A stretch of 39,808 nt of DNA, from the NCBI GenBank assembly GCA_964461435.1, contig CAYWUI010000030.1, positions 1 to 39,808 on the forward strand. The letters are read 5' to 3'. The position numbers and the translations under genes were made by a program. The DNA is from G020354785 sp964461435 (GTDB lineage: Bacteria; Bacteroidota; Bacteroidia; Bacteroidales; UBA10428). Below the pieces are notes generated by a model that ran no database searches, was not told where the DNA came from, and worked only from the letters and a program-made list of their open reading frames with translations. Below, piece by piece: positions 1 to 9,015 of the stretch (position 1 is the first letter of the stretch; each line of letters starts with the position of its first letter).

Positions 1-105
1 GATGCAGAGCAGGACAGTGAGGCTACTTGTCTTGCTCTTGACAAAGTTAAGGACGTCAATGCTAAATTCGTGCCATCGGGAAATCAGAAAAATCTACTAA
101 ACTGA
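1..105 (+). CDS. C-terminal end of an unknown protein (partial)
   Basis: The frame is open from the first base of the window and ends at a TGA at 103-105, giving 34 residues that begin DAEQDSEATC and end NQKNLLN. The residue mix is protein-like (acidic, then Lys/Asn-rich), but no family is recognisable from so short a tail. The gene must start upstream of the window. It runs opposite to the next gene (capA-like, minus strand), with about 370 bases between the two stops. It could be a chance open frame. Confidence 0.35.
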   Translation, partial: DAEQDSEATCLALDKVKDVNAKFVPSGNQKNLLN

Positions 106-474
106 AATTAAATAATTGTCCAATTTATTGGGGGTCAATACACAATTTAATGATCCTTATATATTAAAAGACGGCATAAAAATCAGTAAACCTAACACTT
201 GGTAAATTAATTATCCTTCTTTTCCTTTAAAAAGCTTATTTAGTTCTAAAATCACATTAATTGAAAATGAATATTTAATTTGAGCCACTCCGGGATATAA
301 ATTTTTATCAACTATTTCCGGAAGTAAACCCGAATTACTTAATTAAACCTATTCTCTTAAGGTAGTCGTGCAACAGCTACATTTGTTAGGCACTGGCGGT
401 TTTTATCCTCAATCAATTTATATATCATGTTTGTGCAAACTCTCAGTCAGGAGTTGGGACGTTGCGGGTTGATA
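106..474. other. Non-coding AT-rich intergenic region with an attC-like motif
   Basis: No convincing gene is seen on either strand. The stretch separates two convergent stop codons. At 367-399 it holds CGTGCAAC followed by AGCTACATTTGTTAGGCAC and GGCGG. The GTTAGGC heptamer fits the GTTRRRY core of integron attC sites, and ACCTAAC at 190-196 fits RYYYAAC. An imperfect inverted copy of the 375-399 block lies at 4683-4705, on the other side of the capA/DUF3160 pair. No clear terminator was found for either flanking gene. Confidence 0.4.
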
Positions 475-2148
475 TCATAATGTTGTATTAAAATTATAGT
501 CCGATAATTTAAACTGTATTTTTGGATTTTTTAAGTCTTCGATTTCAAACAAAATCTGCTCATTATCAAATCCAAATCCATTCCATTTGTATGAGACAAC
601 CATTTTTTTTGATGTTTCTTTTGATTCTTCCAGTATCACTAAATTGCTTGAAGTGTCATCAAACTTAAAGTCAATAATGGGATTGCCAACTTTTGAACCT
701 AGCCATTTCGGAAAAATATAGTCTTTATCCCTGTTGAAGACAAAAATCCTGTTTTCCTTTTTTTCATAATACTTTGTCGATTTATTAACTCCTAAAATAA
801 GCTCAGGATTATTGTCATTATCAACATCGAAAACCTCAATTTTCCATGGATTGTAATCTTCATGACTATCAAGAGATGGTTGCATAAACTCTTTCTTTTC
901 AATCGAAAATGGAAAAATAGCAATCCTTGATTTATTACTTGTTTTATTTGAAATTATCGAATAGATATAGACAACATTATCCTGAAAAAATATATCAGCA
1001 TCTTTATAGAAATAATTTGTATCAGGTATATTATATTTAATTTTTGCATTATTTTGATCAAAGGCTACTATTTTATTCTTATAGATATAAAAACTTAAAC
1101 CTTTTGATTTCAACTCTTTTAGAGGTTTTTCTATATCGTATTGAATTTTTATTGAGTAGTCGTCAAAGGAAAAACTCGTATTGAATGGACTTGAAACTCT
1201 TCTCAAATGCTCAAAAATTTCCTTTTTACTATCTGTCGATGCTAGTTCAGGTTTGCAATCATTGATGTAAACTGGTATTAATTCGGGTTCAAATATTTGG
1301 CCATTCATGAATTTACATTGAAAAATTACGCTCTGCTTTTGAAGTTTTTCGGTATTATCAAATACAAAGTTACCTAAACTATATAAAATCAATTTATCAT
1401 GATAGGTTTCAATACTTTGCAAGACGTGGGGATGATGACCCAAAACCAAATCGGCACCTGCATCTATCACCATATGGGCATATTCAACTTGTCTTGATGT
1501 GGGAATTAAACTACTCTCTTTTCCCCAATGAAAAGAAACAATAATATTATCGATATCAGAATTGAGGTTTTTAATTGATTCGCATAATCTGTCAATCTGA
1601 CCATATGCTGGATATGGTTTATTTTCATTAAAAGTTATTCCTTCAAGCAAAAACTCAAGCATTCCAAAAAAAGCAAATGTCTCACCATTTTTTTCTATGA
1701 GTAATGGTTTGAAGGCTTCATTTTGATTAATGCCTCCACCAAGAGTGAAAATCGAATCCTGATTTAAAAGTTCAATTGTTTTTAAAAAGCCCGATTTTCC
1801 ATAATCAATGGTATGGTTGTTTGCAACAGAGGCAATATTAAAACCTGCATATTTTAGTCCCTTTATATATTCAGGTTCAGCCCTGAACGAATATCTTTTA
1901 TTTATTGGAAAACCATCCAAACTATCAACAACCGGGCATTCCATATTAAAAAAAGCCAAATCCTGATTGGAAACTATTCCCCTTATTGACTCAAATGGAT
2001 AATTGATCCCATTTTTTTCAATCATTGTTCTAACATCGCGGTCTAACAAAATATCACCGACGGCACAAAAACTTACTTGTGAAAATGAATTCAAACAAGA
2101 AGCAAACAATAAAAATATTGCAGAAATGTATTTAGCAACCTGTGTCAT
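475..2148 (-). CDS. CapA family protein (PGA_cap metallophosphatase with FG-GAP-like C-terminus)
   Basis: 557 residues from the ATG at 2146-2148. An upstream in-frame start is possible, but this ATG gives a clean signal peptide (MTQVAKYISAIFLLFASCLN, cleavage near SFSQ). The CapA metallophosphatase-like domain spans about 25-330. Its motifs are GDILLDRDV (31-39), NME (68-70), NNH (110-112), HWG (207-209), GHHPHV (237-242) and SLGNFVFD (257-264). The C-terminal half carries a calcium-loop-like DVDNDNNPELILG segment typical of FG-GAP/VCBS repeats. CapA proteins were named for poly-gamma-glutamate capsule synthesis, but most act on unknown cell-surface substrates. The start overlaps the end of the DUF3160 gene by 17 bp, so the two are probably translated together. 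The exact substrate is unknown. Confidence 0.85.
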   Translation of the reverse strand: MTQVAKYISAIFLLFASCLNSFSQVSFCAVGDILLDRDVRTMIEKNGINYPFESIRGIVSNQDLAFFNMECPVVDSLDGFPINKRYSFRAEPEYIKGLKYAGFNIASVANNHTIDYGKSGFLKTIELLNQDSIFTLGGGINQNEAFKPLLIEKNGETFAFFGMLEFLLEGITFNENKPYPAYGQIDRLCESIKNLNSDIDNIIVSFHWGKESSLIPTSRQVEYAHMVIDAGADLVLGHHPHVLQSIETYHDKLILYSLGNFVFDNTEKLQKQSVIFQCKFMNGQIFEPELIPVYINDCKPELASTDSKKEIFEHLRRVSSPFNTSFSFDDYSIKIQYDIEKPLKELKSKGLSFYIYKNKIVAFDQNNAKIKYNIPDTNYFYKDADIFFQDNVVYIYSIISNKTSNKSRIAIFPFSIEKKEFMQPSLDSHEDYNPWKIEVFDVDNDNNPELILGVNKSTKYYEKKENRIFVFNRDKDYIFPKWLGSKVGNPIIDFKFDDTSSNLVILEESKETSKKMVVSYKWNGFGFDNEQILFEIEDLKNPKIQFKLSDYNFNTTL

Positions 2149-4486
2149 AATAAATAATCTTCCAACCAGGCTCTGTTGAAGAATCTGGAATATCTGGTAT
2201 GTCGGGTTTATATAAAGGTGTAAGTCGTTTTTCTTGTTTCTGATTTGATTTATAATTAATCCATGAGGGTTGTTCCGGGGCACTGCCATTTATTAGCATC
2301 TCCTGCCACTTTTCATCAGTCAGTCTATCTGAGCTTGGCCACGGGAATTCATAAAATGAGAATATTGCACCCCTGGTTAGTTTCAATTTTCCTTCAATTT
2401 CAACAATGACATATATTTCATGTGCTTTACCAACCCCTACCTCTAATGCATAGAAATCCGCTGTATGAACATCAGCTATAACAGGCATATTTTTATCAGG
2501 TCCCTCTACTTGCCACCAATCATAAGCATCTTCAGATAAAACACGTAGTGTCAGATTATCTAATAATGAACCTATTTTTTGTATTTGGCTATATTCTTCA
2601 AGGCTGAGATTTTCCCTGCCATTTTCTTTTTCAGAAACCGATTTCAGAAATGTCAGTAAATCAATAAATTCATTGCTGATGTATTTTACTCTGTTATCTA
2701 ACATTTTTCTGGATGTCAAACCGTTTGTTGTAAAATTCATTAATGATAACATCCTATCATAAAATTCAGTATTCGGCTCTACATAACCTTTTGGGGGTTC
2801 CGGTATCCATACTTTTATTTCGTCTCCCTCACCTCCGCATTCGGCTGCTACACTTTGCTTTGCATATAATATTGTATTATGACGTAATTCAGCCCAACTT
2901 GCTAAAGCTGTATTTAATGTTTTAACATCCCAACCATCGGTAGTCATAAAAAACTGCAAATCATTCGTACTTTTAATCTCATAGAGAGCCTTTAGGTTAT
3001 ATAACCAATGATAATAAAGATTTTGTGTCCAGTCTTTTTCGGTTTTTTTATTATTATCCTCAATAATATTCTTTAGTGTATCAGGATAAGAAGGAAACTT
3101 TTCCCATGATGCTTTATAATCATTCATCATTAATTGGTAAGCTTTTTCATTCCCAAAACCCGCCATAATATCCAGGCTATTTGGCATTTTTCTTTCTGTG
3201 TTTGTTAATCGATGAAAAATGTAAGAATCAGGAATAAATCTTTGTCCCATCAATCTGAATTGCTTATTTTGAGCACCCCATGAACCATGTCCGGAAATTT
3301 TCTCAGATGGTAGACTTTGTGCTAAAAATGAGAGCTTTTCCGGATTATCATATTGTTCTATGATTTTGACTGCAGGGAAAACTTTATCCATTGCTTGTTT
3401 AATTTCTACAGGGCCAGTATCGTCAGATAAACCGACATAAAATACAGTTGGCTCGTAAATATCTTCCCAAAGTTTAATCAAAGGCTGGTTTTGGTAAGTT
3501 TTGTTGTAAAGGATATTAGTAATTAAAATGCTGCTTAAAATGTTTTTGTCATTACCGACTTCAATACCAGCATTTCCCAACCACATCATTGACAGAAAAT
3601 ACCGTTTCAATTCCTCACTTCTTGTGTAATGCCCTCTCGGAACATATTGACTATAATCAAACTTTCTGTCAAATAATTCAGAATACTGCCAACCAACATG
3701 ATTTTTGCAGTTTTCAATTTCTTGCAGAGCTATATCTTTTAAATTTCCTTTTATTTCTACTTCTCCTCCTTTAATAAAATATTGGCTTATGCCCAGGTAT
3801 GCAAGGTTAAAATCAATTGCATCTTTAATTTTTTGATTTATCGTTTTGCTCTGAATGATTAGCAATTCATTTATTAATTGGTCCAGCAATATTTCAAGTT
3901 TTGTTGATAAATAATTCGTCTCAATATTTCTAAGTGTCATATCAAAATATAAATGATACAACTGGAGAACTGCATCAACCGTGATAAAACTTGGTACTCC
4001 TAAATAATCATTATTCTCATAAATATGAAAAAGCTGGTCTCGATTTGTCGGAACTACAATAAAACCATTTTTACCCAGTTTTTCTTTCTCGAAATCGTTG
4101 AAATCGGGATATTGAAAACTGTTATAAACATTATTGAATTTAATAGTCTTTGTTTCTCCAACTTTTGAGAAATCATTTTCTCGAAGTTTGTTTTCCTGAG
4201 CTGCTAATAAATCAATATTGTATAAATCAGTTTCAGACAAATCTGATTGCTTGAAATCCTCACTTGGTTTATACCATGGCTGCTTCATAAAAAAAGCATG
4301 TAATTCATAAGTTTTAAAAGTCCTGCCATGTTTTGCAAATATTGAATTTCTAAGTAACCACAATTCACTGATAGATTTATTCTCAATTTCTGACTGAGTT
4401 AGCTTATTTACGGGCGGTTTAATACTCTGTCCAAAACATAAATTTATAGTAAACAGCAGTAGTAAGGTTAGGTTAGTTATTCTCAT
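2132..4486 (-). CDS. Exported YARHG plus DUF3160 domain protein
   Basis: 784 residues. The N-terminus MRITNLTLLLLFTINLCFGQ is a signal peptide. Residues about 28-98 form a YARHG domain: LWLLRNSIFAKHGRTF followed by a Trp-Tyr pair and a Lys/Asp-rich tail, the usual extracellular peptidoglycan-associated module. From about residue 115 to the end the protein matches DUF3160 in length and style (YNSFQYPDFNDFEKEKLG, HGSWGAQNKQF, CGGEGDE, VADVHTAD, GVGKAHEIYV). DUF3160 has no assigned reaction. The gene is first in a two-gene unit and overlaps the capA-like gene, which suggests a shared surface role. Base use is AT-rich compared with the M1 peptidase gene beyond it, which fits acquisition by transfer. 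Confidence 0.85.
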   Translation of the reverse strand: MRITNLTLLLLFTINLCFGQSIKPPVNKLTQSEIENKSISELWLLRNSIFAKHGRTFKTYELHAFFMKQPWYKPSEDFKQSDLSETDLYNIDLLAAQENKLRENDFSKVGETKTIKFNNVYNSFQYPDFNDFEKEKLGKNGFIVVPTNRDQLFHIYENNDYLGVPSFITVDAVLQLYHLYFDMTLRNIETNYLSTKLEILLDQLINELLIIQSKTINQKIKDAIDFNLAYLGISQYFIKGGEVEIKGNLKDIALQEIENCKNHVGWQYSELFDRKFDYSQYVPRGHYTRSEELKRYFLSMMWLGNAGIEVGNDKNILSSILITNILYNKTYQNQPLIKLWEDIYEPTVFYVGLSDDTGPVEIKQAMDKVFPAVKIIEQYDNPEKLSFLAQSLPSEKISGHGSWGAQNKQFRLMGQRFIPDSYIFHRLTNTERKMPNSLDIMAGFGNEKAYQLMMNDYKASWEKFPSYPDTLKNIIEDNNKKTEKDWTQNLYYHWLYNLKALYEIKSTNDLQFFMTTDGWDVKTLNTALASWAELRHNTILYAKQSVAAECGGEGDEIKVWIPEPPKGYVEPNTEFYDRMLSLMNFTTNGLTSRKMLDNRVKYISNEFIDLLTFLKSVSEKENGRENLSLEEYSQIQKIGSLLDNLTLRVLSEDAYDWWQVEGPDKNMPVIADVHTADFYALEVGVGKAHEIYVIVEIEGKLKLTRGAIFSFYEFPWPSSDRLTDEKWQEMLINGSAPEQPSWINYKSNQKQEKRLTPLYKPDIPDIPDSSTEPGWKIIYYDTGC

Positions 4487-4841
4487 GGTTATTTTATTTT
4501 AAAATCACAATATAATCATTTTGTAAATAATTGTTTTCATGGGTGCGTAGGCAAAGAAAGCAAGTGTGTGAAAGCGAAAGGATTGTTGTGGGACGGGCTG
4601 GAACACTCTTGCTTTGTGCGCTGACAATCTTTGTATTTTTAACATTTTATCGGTTATGTTTTTTAGTTGCACGTTCTCTCATCCGCTTGTGCCTAATATG
4701 AAGCTCCAGCAGGCAGGCTGAGATATATACAAAATATATATTTGGTTATCTTGTTATAACGATTATCCTAAATCAAATTTAAATTAGTTTTTCCCCATTT
4801 CCAAATAATCAAACGTGCTTTTAAACCGTGCCCGAAAATTA
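4487..4841. other. Intergenic region with imperfect palindrome and attC-like block
   Basis: 355 bases without a gene. An imperfect inverted repeat pairs AAAGCAAG (4557-4564, followed by TGTG) with CTTGCTTT (4608-4615, preceded by ACACT). Further on are GTTGCACG (4666-4673) and CCGCTTGTGCCTAATATG then AAGCT (4683-4705). The last block is an imperfect reverse complement of 375-399 across the capA/DUF3160 pair. This looks like recombination-site debris rather than a promoter. A perfect TATATTTG sits at 4737-4744 on the plus strand, but no plus-strand gene follows it. Confidence 0.4.
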
Positions 4842-6857
4842 CTATTCCTTGACAAGCTTTTCGGTTAGAGTTGATTCGGGCGAATTTATATCGATTATAT
4901 ATATGCCCTTCTTTAATCTGCCCGTATTTATTACCAGTGAATTGTCACGGGTAGTCTGTTTCAGGATTACCCTGCCTGAAATATCATACAGGGCGACGTA
5001 CTTCCTATCCCCTGATTCTGCAAATTCCAGCCTGATATAGTCATTAAACGGATTGGTTATCGAGGTCAGTAACTTTAAATCGTGACGCTTATAATCACTG
5101 CCTGTTTCCAGTCCCTTCTGAACGCTTTCTATTTTAGCCAGCACATTGACATCGGGATCGACCTCTATGCTGTCAACCTGTCCGGTTACATGAATCCTGA
5201 ACGATTGAATGTTCTGCTGCTGAAATAATATTAGTGTTGTATCCCCGCCGTTATAAAACAGTTTATATTCCAGCGGCATTTTAAAAAAGGGTGTGGATGA
5301 TGCTGTGACAGTCTGCACTGCATCCAGAAACACCGTGTCATCCTCCTGGTCCCACCTTACATCATAAACCGGGTATCCTTCACCAAAATACCACTGGTCA
5401 AAAAAATCAGTAAAATCCTTGCCCGACGTGCTTTCAAGAACAATTTTAAAATCCAGTCCGGTAGCCACACTGTCCCTATACTGGCTGAGGTAATTTTTCA
5501 GAGCCAGGAAAAACAAATTATCATCCTGCAGTTCAAAACGTATCATGTGTAACAGGTATGCTCCTTTAATGTAGGACAAAGCCATGTCGAATATCCTGTC
5601 TACAAGATTTATTACCTGGTAGCTGACGCCGTAATCAATGTCAAAATCCCCGCCGGGGACAAACACATTTCCCTCCCGGGCATGATAAAGCAGGTAATCA
5701 TGAAAGGATTTCAACCGGTCATACGGGGATTCTTCCAGGACAAACTCCCTGGCCAGGACTTCACAATAACTTGCAAATCCTTCATTGATCCATATATCCT
5801 GCCACGTACCGCAGGTCACGTAATCACCGAACCATTGATGCGCCAGTTCATGTGAGACAAGGTCGAAATCCAGTTCCGACAGTGTTGTCATTGTCTGGTG
5901 TTCCATGCCTCCCCCTATAGGAGCCAGGCAATGTCCGTATTTTTCATCTTTAAAAGGGTAAATGCCGAACAGGGTCGAATAGACCTCAACCATATCCCTG
6001 GTAGCATCAATTTCATGTTTGTAGTCTTCAAGGTAAGCGGAGTCATAGACATAGTTCTGAATTAAGATGGAATCCACGATTCCTTCAGGCCTGGCCCAGA
6101 TATTATACTCTACATAACCGGCAACGCTTAAGGAAATAAGATAATAGGCTATAGGATATTTTGATTTCCACTCATACCTCACCCTCCCATCACCGACAGG
6201 TATGATGGCAGTCAGCAGTCCGTTCGAGCCGGCTTTCAATGTCGAATCGACAGTGACAAAAACATATACGGAATCCGCTTTATCCCCAAGAACCTGCTTG
6301 CAGGGGAACCAGAATTTACTGAAAAAAGGTTCCGAAAGGGTATAAGTCACCTGCCTCACAGGGTTATTAACGATGCCAATGCGGTAGTCCTGAATATCCT
6401 GGGATAATTCGCCATGATAAAATATTTGTGCGGCAAATGCCGATCCGTTGCTTAATACCGGACTTAGTGGCACAATAATATTGTCTGCTGTCCTTATAAA
6501 GTAATGTTTTATATCATTGACCAGCACCGAATCAACTGTATAATCATTATATAACTCGATAACAAAAGTATCAAGACCGGCATTCAGCACTTTTGCACGG
6601 ACGGTTGCACTGCCTTCGATATATGCCGAGGAATTTCCTGCTGACAGGTCAATCTTATAGAATGTAACATCATAGTTCTCCATAAGGCTGTTGTACATTG
6701 ACCGGGAATAACAGGCCTTTTTCCCCTGGTACTGCGACAGGTCGTTATCTAAAAACCTGTACTGGTATATCTGTGAAAAGGAATTACCGGGGATAATCAG
6801 CACCGGAACAATAAGAACCAGCAATTTCATTATCAATAATACTCTATGACTCCTCAT
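4842..6857 (-). CDS. Secreted M1 family metallo-aminopeptidase with T9SS sorting domain
   Basis: 671 residues from the ATG at 6855-6857; a GTG 12 bases upstream and an ATG 27 bases downstream are alternatives. The N-terminus is a signal peptide ending near PGNSFSQ. Zinc and catalytic motifs are HELAHQW (HExxH) and the downstream WINEGFASYCE that supplies the third zinc ligand. The substrate-binding motif reads GGGMEHQT in place of the classical GAMEN. The last ~80 residues (TSITNPFNDYIRLEF, ALYDISGRVI, GIYIIDI, EKLVKE) form a type A T9SS C-terminal sorting domain. The protein should therefore be exported by the PorU/PorV machinery encoded at 34033-39147 and remain at the surface or be released to trim peptides. 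The gene stands alone, and its base composition is more GC-rich than the segment to its left. Confidence 0.92.
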   Translation of the reverse strand: MRSHRVLLIMKLLVLIVPVLIIPGNSFSQIYQYRFLDNDLSQYQGKKACYSRSMYNSLMENYDVTFYKIDLSAGNSSAYIEGSATVRAKVLNAGLDTFVIELYNDYTVDSVLVNDIKHYFIRTADNIIVPLSPVLSNGSAFAAQIFYHGELSQDIQDYRIGIVNNPVRQVTYTLSEPFFSKFWFPCKQVLGDKADSVYVFVTVDSTLKAGSNGLLTAIIPVGDGRVRYEWKSKYPIAYYLISLSVAGYVEYNIWARPEGIVDSILIQNYVYDSAYLEDYKHEIDATRDMVEVYSTLFGIYPFKDEKYGHCLAPIGGGMEHQTMTTLSELDFDLVSHELAHQWFGDYVTCGTWQDIWINEGFASYCEVLAREFVLEESPYDRLKSFHDYLLYHAREGNVFVPGGDFDIDYGVSYQVINLVDRIFDMALSYIKGAYLLHMIRFELQDDNLFFLALKNYLSQYRDSVATGLDFKIVLESTSGKDFTDFFDQWYFGEGYPVYDVRWDQEDDTVFLDAVQTVTASSTPFFKMPLEYKLFYNGGDTTLILFQQQNIQSFRIHVTGQVDSIEVDPDVNVLAKIESVQKGLETGSDYKRHDLKLLTSITNPFNDYIRLEFAESGDRKYVALYDISGRVILKQTTRDNSLVINTGRLKKGIYIIDINSPESTLTEKLVKE

Positions 6858-7017
6858 AATAGCATGCACTAAAAATGTTAATGATAAATCTCACCTGCAG
6901 GAATGCCCTGGAATTTAGCATAAATTATCCTGACAAGCATCATGTTATCAAAACAAAAATGGTAAAATAAATAAAGAATAAAAAATTTTAATTATACAGC
7001 AGGGATTAGCTGAAGTT

Positions 7018-7110
7018 ATGCCTGTAATTATCATGCTGGTATTATTAAGCACTGTTTACTTCCTTATTGGTGTCTGGTTTTACAGGAACATGCATATGAG
7101 GTCGGAGTGA
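7018..7110 (+). CDS. Possible 30-residue single-span membrane peptide
   Basis: ATG at 7018 to TGA at 7108-7110. The peptide is MPVIIMLVLLSTVYFLIGVW followed by FYRNMHMRSE: a hydrophobic helix of about 19 residues, then a short positively charged tail, as in bacterial small membrane proteins. No family is recognised. It lies alone between the M1 peptidase gene (divergent) and the polyamine operon, and no promoter box was identified for it. It may be a chance frame. Confidence 0.35.
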   Translation: MPVIIMLVLLSTVYFLIGVWFYRNMHMRSE

Positions 7111-7416
7111 TTTAAAACCGCGTACAACCAGTATTCTGAAAGCTTTCCGGACTTTGTTCAAACAATTTTTTGAAAAACATTTGCATAAATGTCAATTTTA
7201 TTTTATACAATTGTTTGCAATTAGAAATTATTATTTATATTTCGACGGTTATTTTTCAACAATATAAATTTATATGAAAGACAGGCCAAGAGACATGTGC
7301 AGCTATGGTCTCTGTTTAAATATTTATGTGACTTTTGGAAAAAATTACGTCTAAAAAAAGTATTTATTTATATATATATAATAATATTAATAATAACTTA
7401 TGAAATCATATTAGAA
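7111..7416. other. Leader and promoter region of the polyamine operon
   Basis: 306 bases without a convincing gene. It holds the predicted promoter at 7214-7243 and a predicted 5' leader of about 165 bases before the arginine decarboxylase start. The frame from 7297 is open into that gene, but its 40 codons upstream of 7417 are AT-rich and translate to a low-complexity Ile/Tyr/Lys stretch unlike the family, so it was not counted as coding. No riboswitch fold was recognised. Confidence 0.5.
7214..7243 (+). promoter_or_regulatory. Predicted Bacteroidota-type promoter of the polyamine operon
   Basis: A TTTG (-33 box) at 7214-7217 is followed after 18 bases by TATATTTC at 7236-7243, seven of eight matches to the -7 consensus TAnnTTTG. 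Expected transcription start is near 7250. Confidence 0.45.
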
Positions 7417-8004
7417 ATGAAAAAATTGACGCTGAGCAATTTACTTCAAAAAAAATCAGTCAATAAAGAACCTGAAGGTATTTTAATAGGAAATAGAATT
7501 CCAAAAGATTATTTTATTACTAAAGGAGCTGGTGAGAGTAATATTACTATTCACGCCGGTTCCTACCATTTGGCGCTTAGGGAAGCAGGTATAGAAATGG
7601 TCAATATAATGACATATTCATCAATATTGCCAAAGGTAGCTAATAAAATAAACAAACCTGATAATATAGAGCACGGCGCCGTAATGGAAACCATTATGGC
7701 CGTTTCAAATGGGAATAAAGGAGAAAGGCTTAGTGCCGGCATAATTTATGGATGGTTATATGACCGTGAATCAGGAAATAAATATGGCGGATTGGTTTGT
7801 GAGCATAGTGGCAATTTTTCAGAGGAAGAATTAAATAATAAGCTCGAAGCAAGCATAAACGAGCTTTATTACGACGGCTACGAAGACAAATATTCTTTAA
7901 AAGATATTGAAATAGTTACAAAGAGTTTTGTTCCTGAAAAAGAATATGGCACAGCATTGGTTGCTTTGTGTTTTACGAATTATATTGTACCAAAACTAAA
8001 CTGA
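7417..8004 (+). CDS. pdaD: Pyruvoyl-dependent arginine decarboxylase
   Basis: 195 residues from the ATG at 7417, the start that gives the usual family length; an upstream start would add 40 atypical residues. The enzyme removes CO2 from arginine to give agmatine. It is made as a proenzyme that cuts itself between two serines and turns the second into a pyruvoyl cofactor. The cut site is visible as MTYSSILPKVANK, with Ser68-Ser69 as the predicted junction. Other family features are GESNITIHAGSYHLALREAG, the acidic GAVMETIMA and the GTALVALCF near the C-terminus. It is first in a cluster with an agmatinase (114 bp downstream) and a homospermidine-synthase-like gene, which supports a polyamine role. 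Aspartate decarboxylase-type activity is an unlikely alternative. Confidence 0.9.
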   Translation: MKKLTLSNLLQKKSVNKEPEGILIGNRIPKDYFITKGAGESNITIHAGSYHLALREAGIEMVNIMTYSSILPKVANKINKPDNIEHGAVMETIMAVSNGNKGERLSAGIIYGWLYDRESGNKYGGLVCEHSGNFSEEELNNKLEASINELYYDGYEDKYSLKDIEIVTKSFVPEKEYGTALVALCFTNYIVPKLN

Positions 8005-8118
8005 ACCGGCAATTTAAGGTATAGTCAAAGGTATTGCTGTCTCTGCAACTGGTGATTATAAATCATCCTGTAATATGTTTTTCTTTTAATGTTCTTATAG
8101 TATAATCTATCAGACAAT

Positions 8119-8973
8119 ATGAACTTCGGGGGAATTCCAAATGAACTGACAAGCTTGAATAAAGCGGGAATTGTCATTCTCCCTGTACCTTATGACGCGA
8201 CAAGTGACTGGATTAAGGGCTCCGATAAAGGACCAAAAGCTATAATTGAAGCTTCACAAAATCTTGAATTATATGATATTGAAACAGACAGCCAGGTTTA
8301 TAAGAAAGGAATTCATACTGCTGCCCCGACAAAGGAGCTTTTATCACCTGAAAAACTTGTGAAAGAGGTCTATGAAGATGTAAAATCATTTCTGTCAAAA
8401 AAGAAGTATGTAGTAACTATCGGTGGTAATCATACGGTAAGCATAGGTGCCATGAAAGCTTTTACCGAAGAATTTGAGGAACTGACTATATTACAACTGG
8501 ATGCACATGCAGATCTGCGTCAGGATTATAAGAATTCAAAATATAATCACGCCTGTGTTATGGCAAGGGCCAGGGAACTTTGTCCCGTTGTACAGGTCGG
8601 AATCCGGAGCATGAGTGCTGAAGAAAAGTATTATATGGATGAAGAAAGGGTAATCTTTGCGCATGAAACACTCTATAAAGAAAACTGGGAAAAAAGAGCA
8701 TTAAAACATCTTACAAAGAATGTATATCTGACACTGGATTTGGATGTTTTTGATACTTCCCTGTTACCCTCTACGGGAACACCTGAGCCCGGTGGAATGC
8801 AATATTACCAGGTTCTGCATTTTCTGAAAAAAGTAATTTCAAATTACAACCTTGCAGGATTTGACGTTGTGGAGTTATGCCCTATTGACAATAACAAGGC
8901 TCCTGATTTTTTGGCAGCCAAACTTATTTATCAAATATTAAGCTGCAGATTCTCAAAGCACGAAAAAGGATAA
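8119..8973 (+). CDS. speB: Agmatinase (ureohydrolase family)
   Basis: 284 residues. Ureohydrolases use two Mn2+ ions to split a guanidino group; agmatinase converts agmatine to putrescine and urea. All expected metal ligands are visible: His105 in GGNHTVSIG, Asp128/His130/Asp132 in LDAHADLR, and Asp207/Asp209 in LDLDVFD. The conserved STGTPEPGG loop follows at 218-226. The length fits agmatinase/arginase. Agmatine rather than arginine is the likely substrate because the preceding gene makes agmatine, but sequence alone does not exclude guanidinobutyrase or arginase. The DHS-like gene starts 42 bp downstream, so co-transcription is likely. Confidence 0.9.
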   Translation: MNFGGIPNELTSLNKAGIVILPVPYDATSDWIKGSDKGPKAIIEASQNLELYDIETDSQVYKKGIHTAAPTKELLSPEKLVKEVYEDVKSFLSKKKYVVTIGGNHTVSIGAMKAFTEEFEELTILQLDAHADLRQDYKNSKYNHACVMARARELCPVVQVGIRSMSAEEKYYMDEERVIFAHETLYKENWEKRALKHLTKNVYLTLDLDVFDTSLLPSTGTPEPGGMQYYQVLHFLKKVISNYNLAGFDVVELCPIDNNKAPDFLAAKLIYQILSCRFSKHEKG

Positions 8974-9015
8974 TGCATTTTAATAAATTTTTAAAATGAT
9001 TTAAAATTTTCTGGT

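Noticed and set aside
4737..4744. Perfect TATATTTG on the plus strand
   Set aside because: No plus-strand gene follows; the frame at 4828-5040 lies opposite the sorting domain of the M1 peptidase and is a shadow.
7297..7416. 40-codon N-terminal extension of the arginine decarboxylase
   Set aside because: AT-rich, low-complexity Ile/Tyr/Lys sequence unlike the family. The ATG at 7417 gives the normal start.
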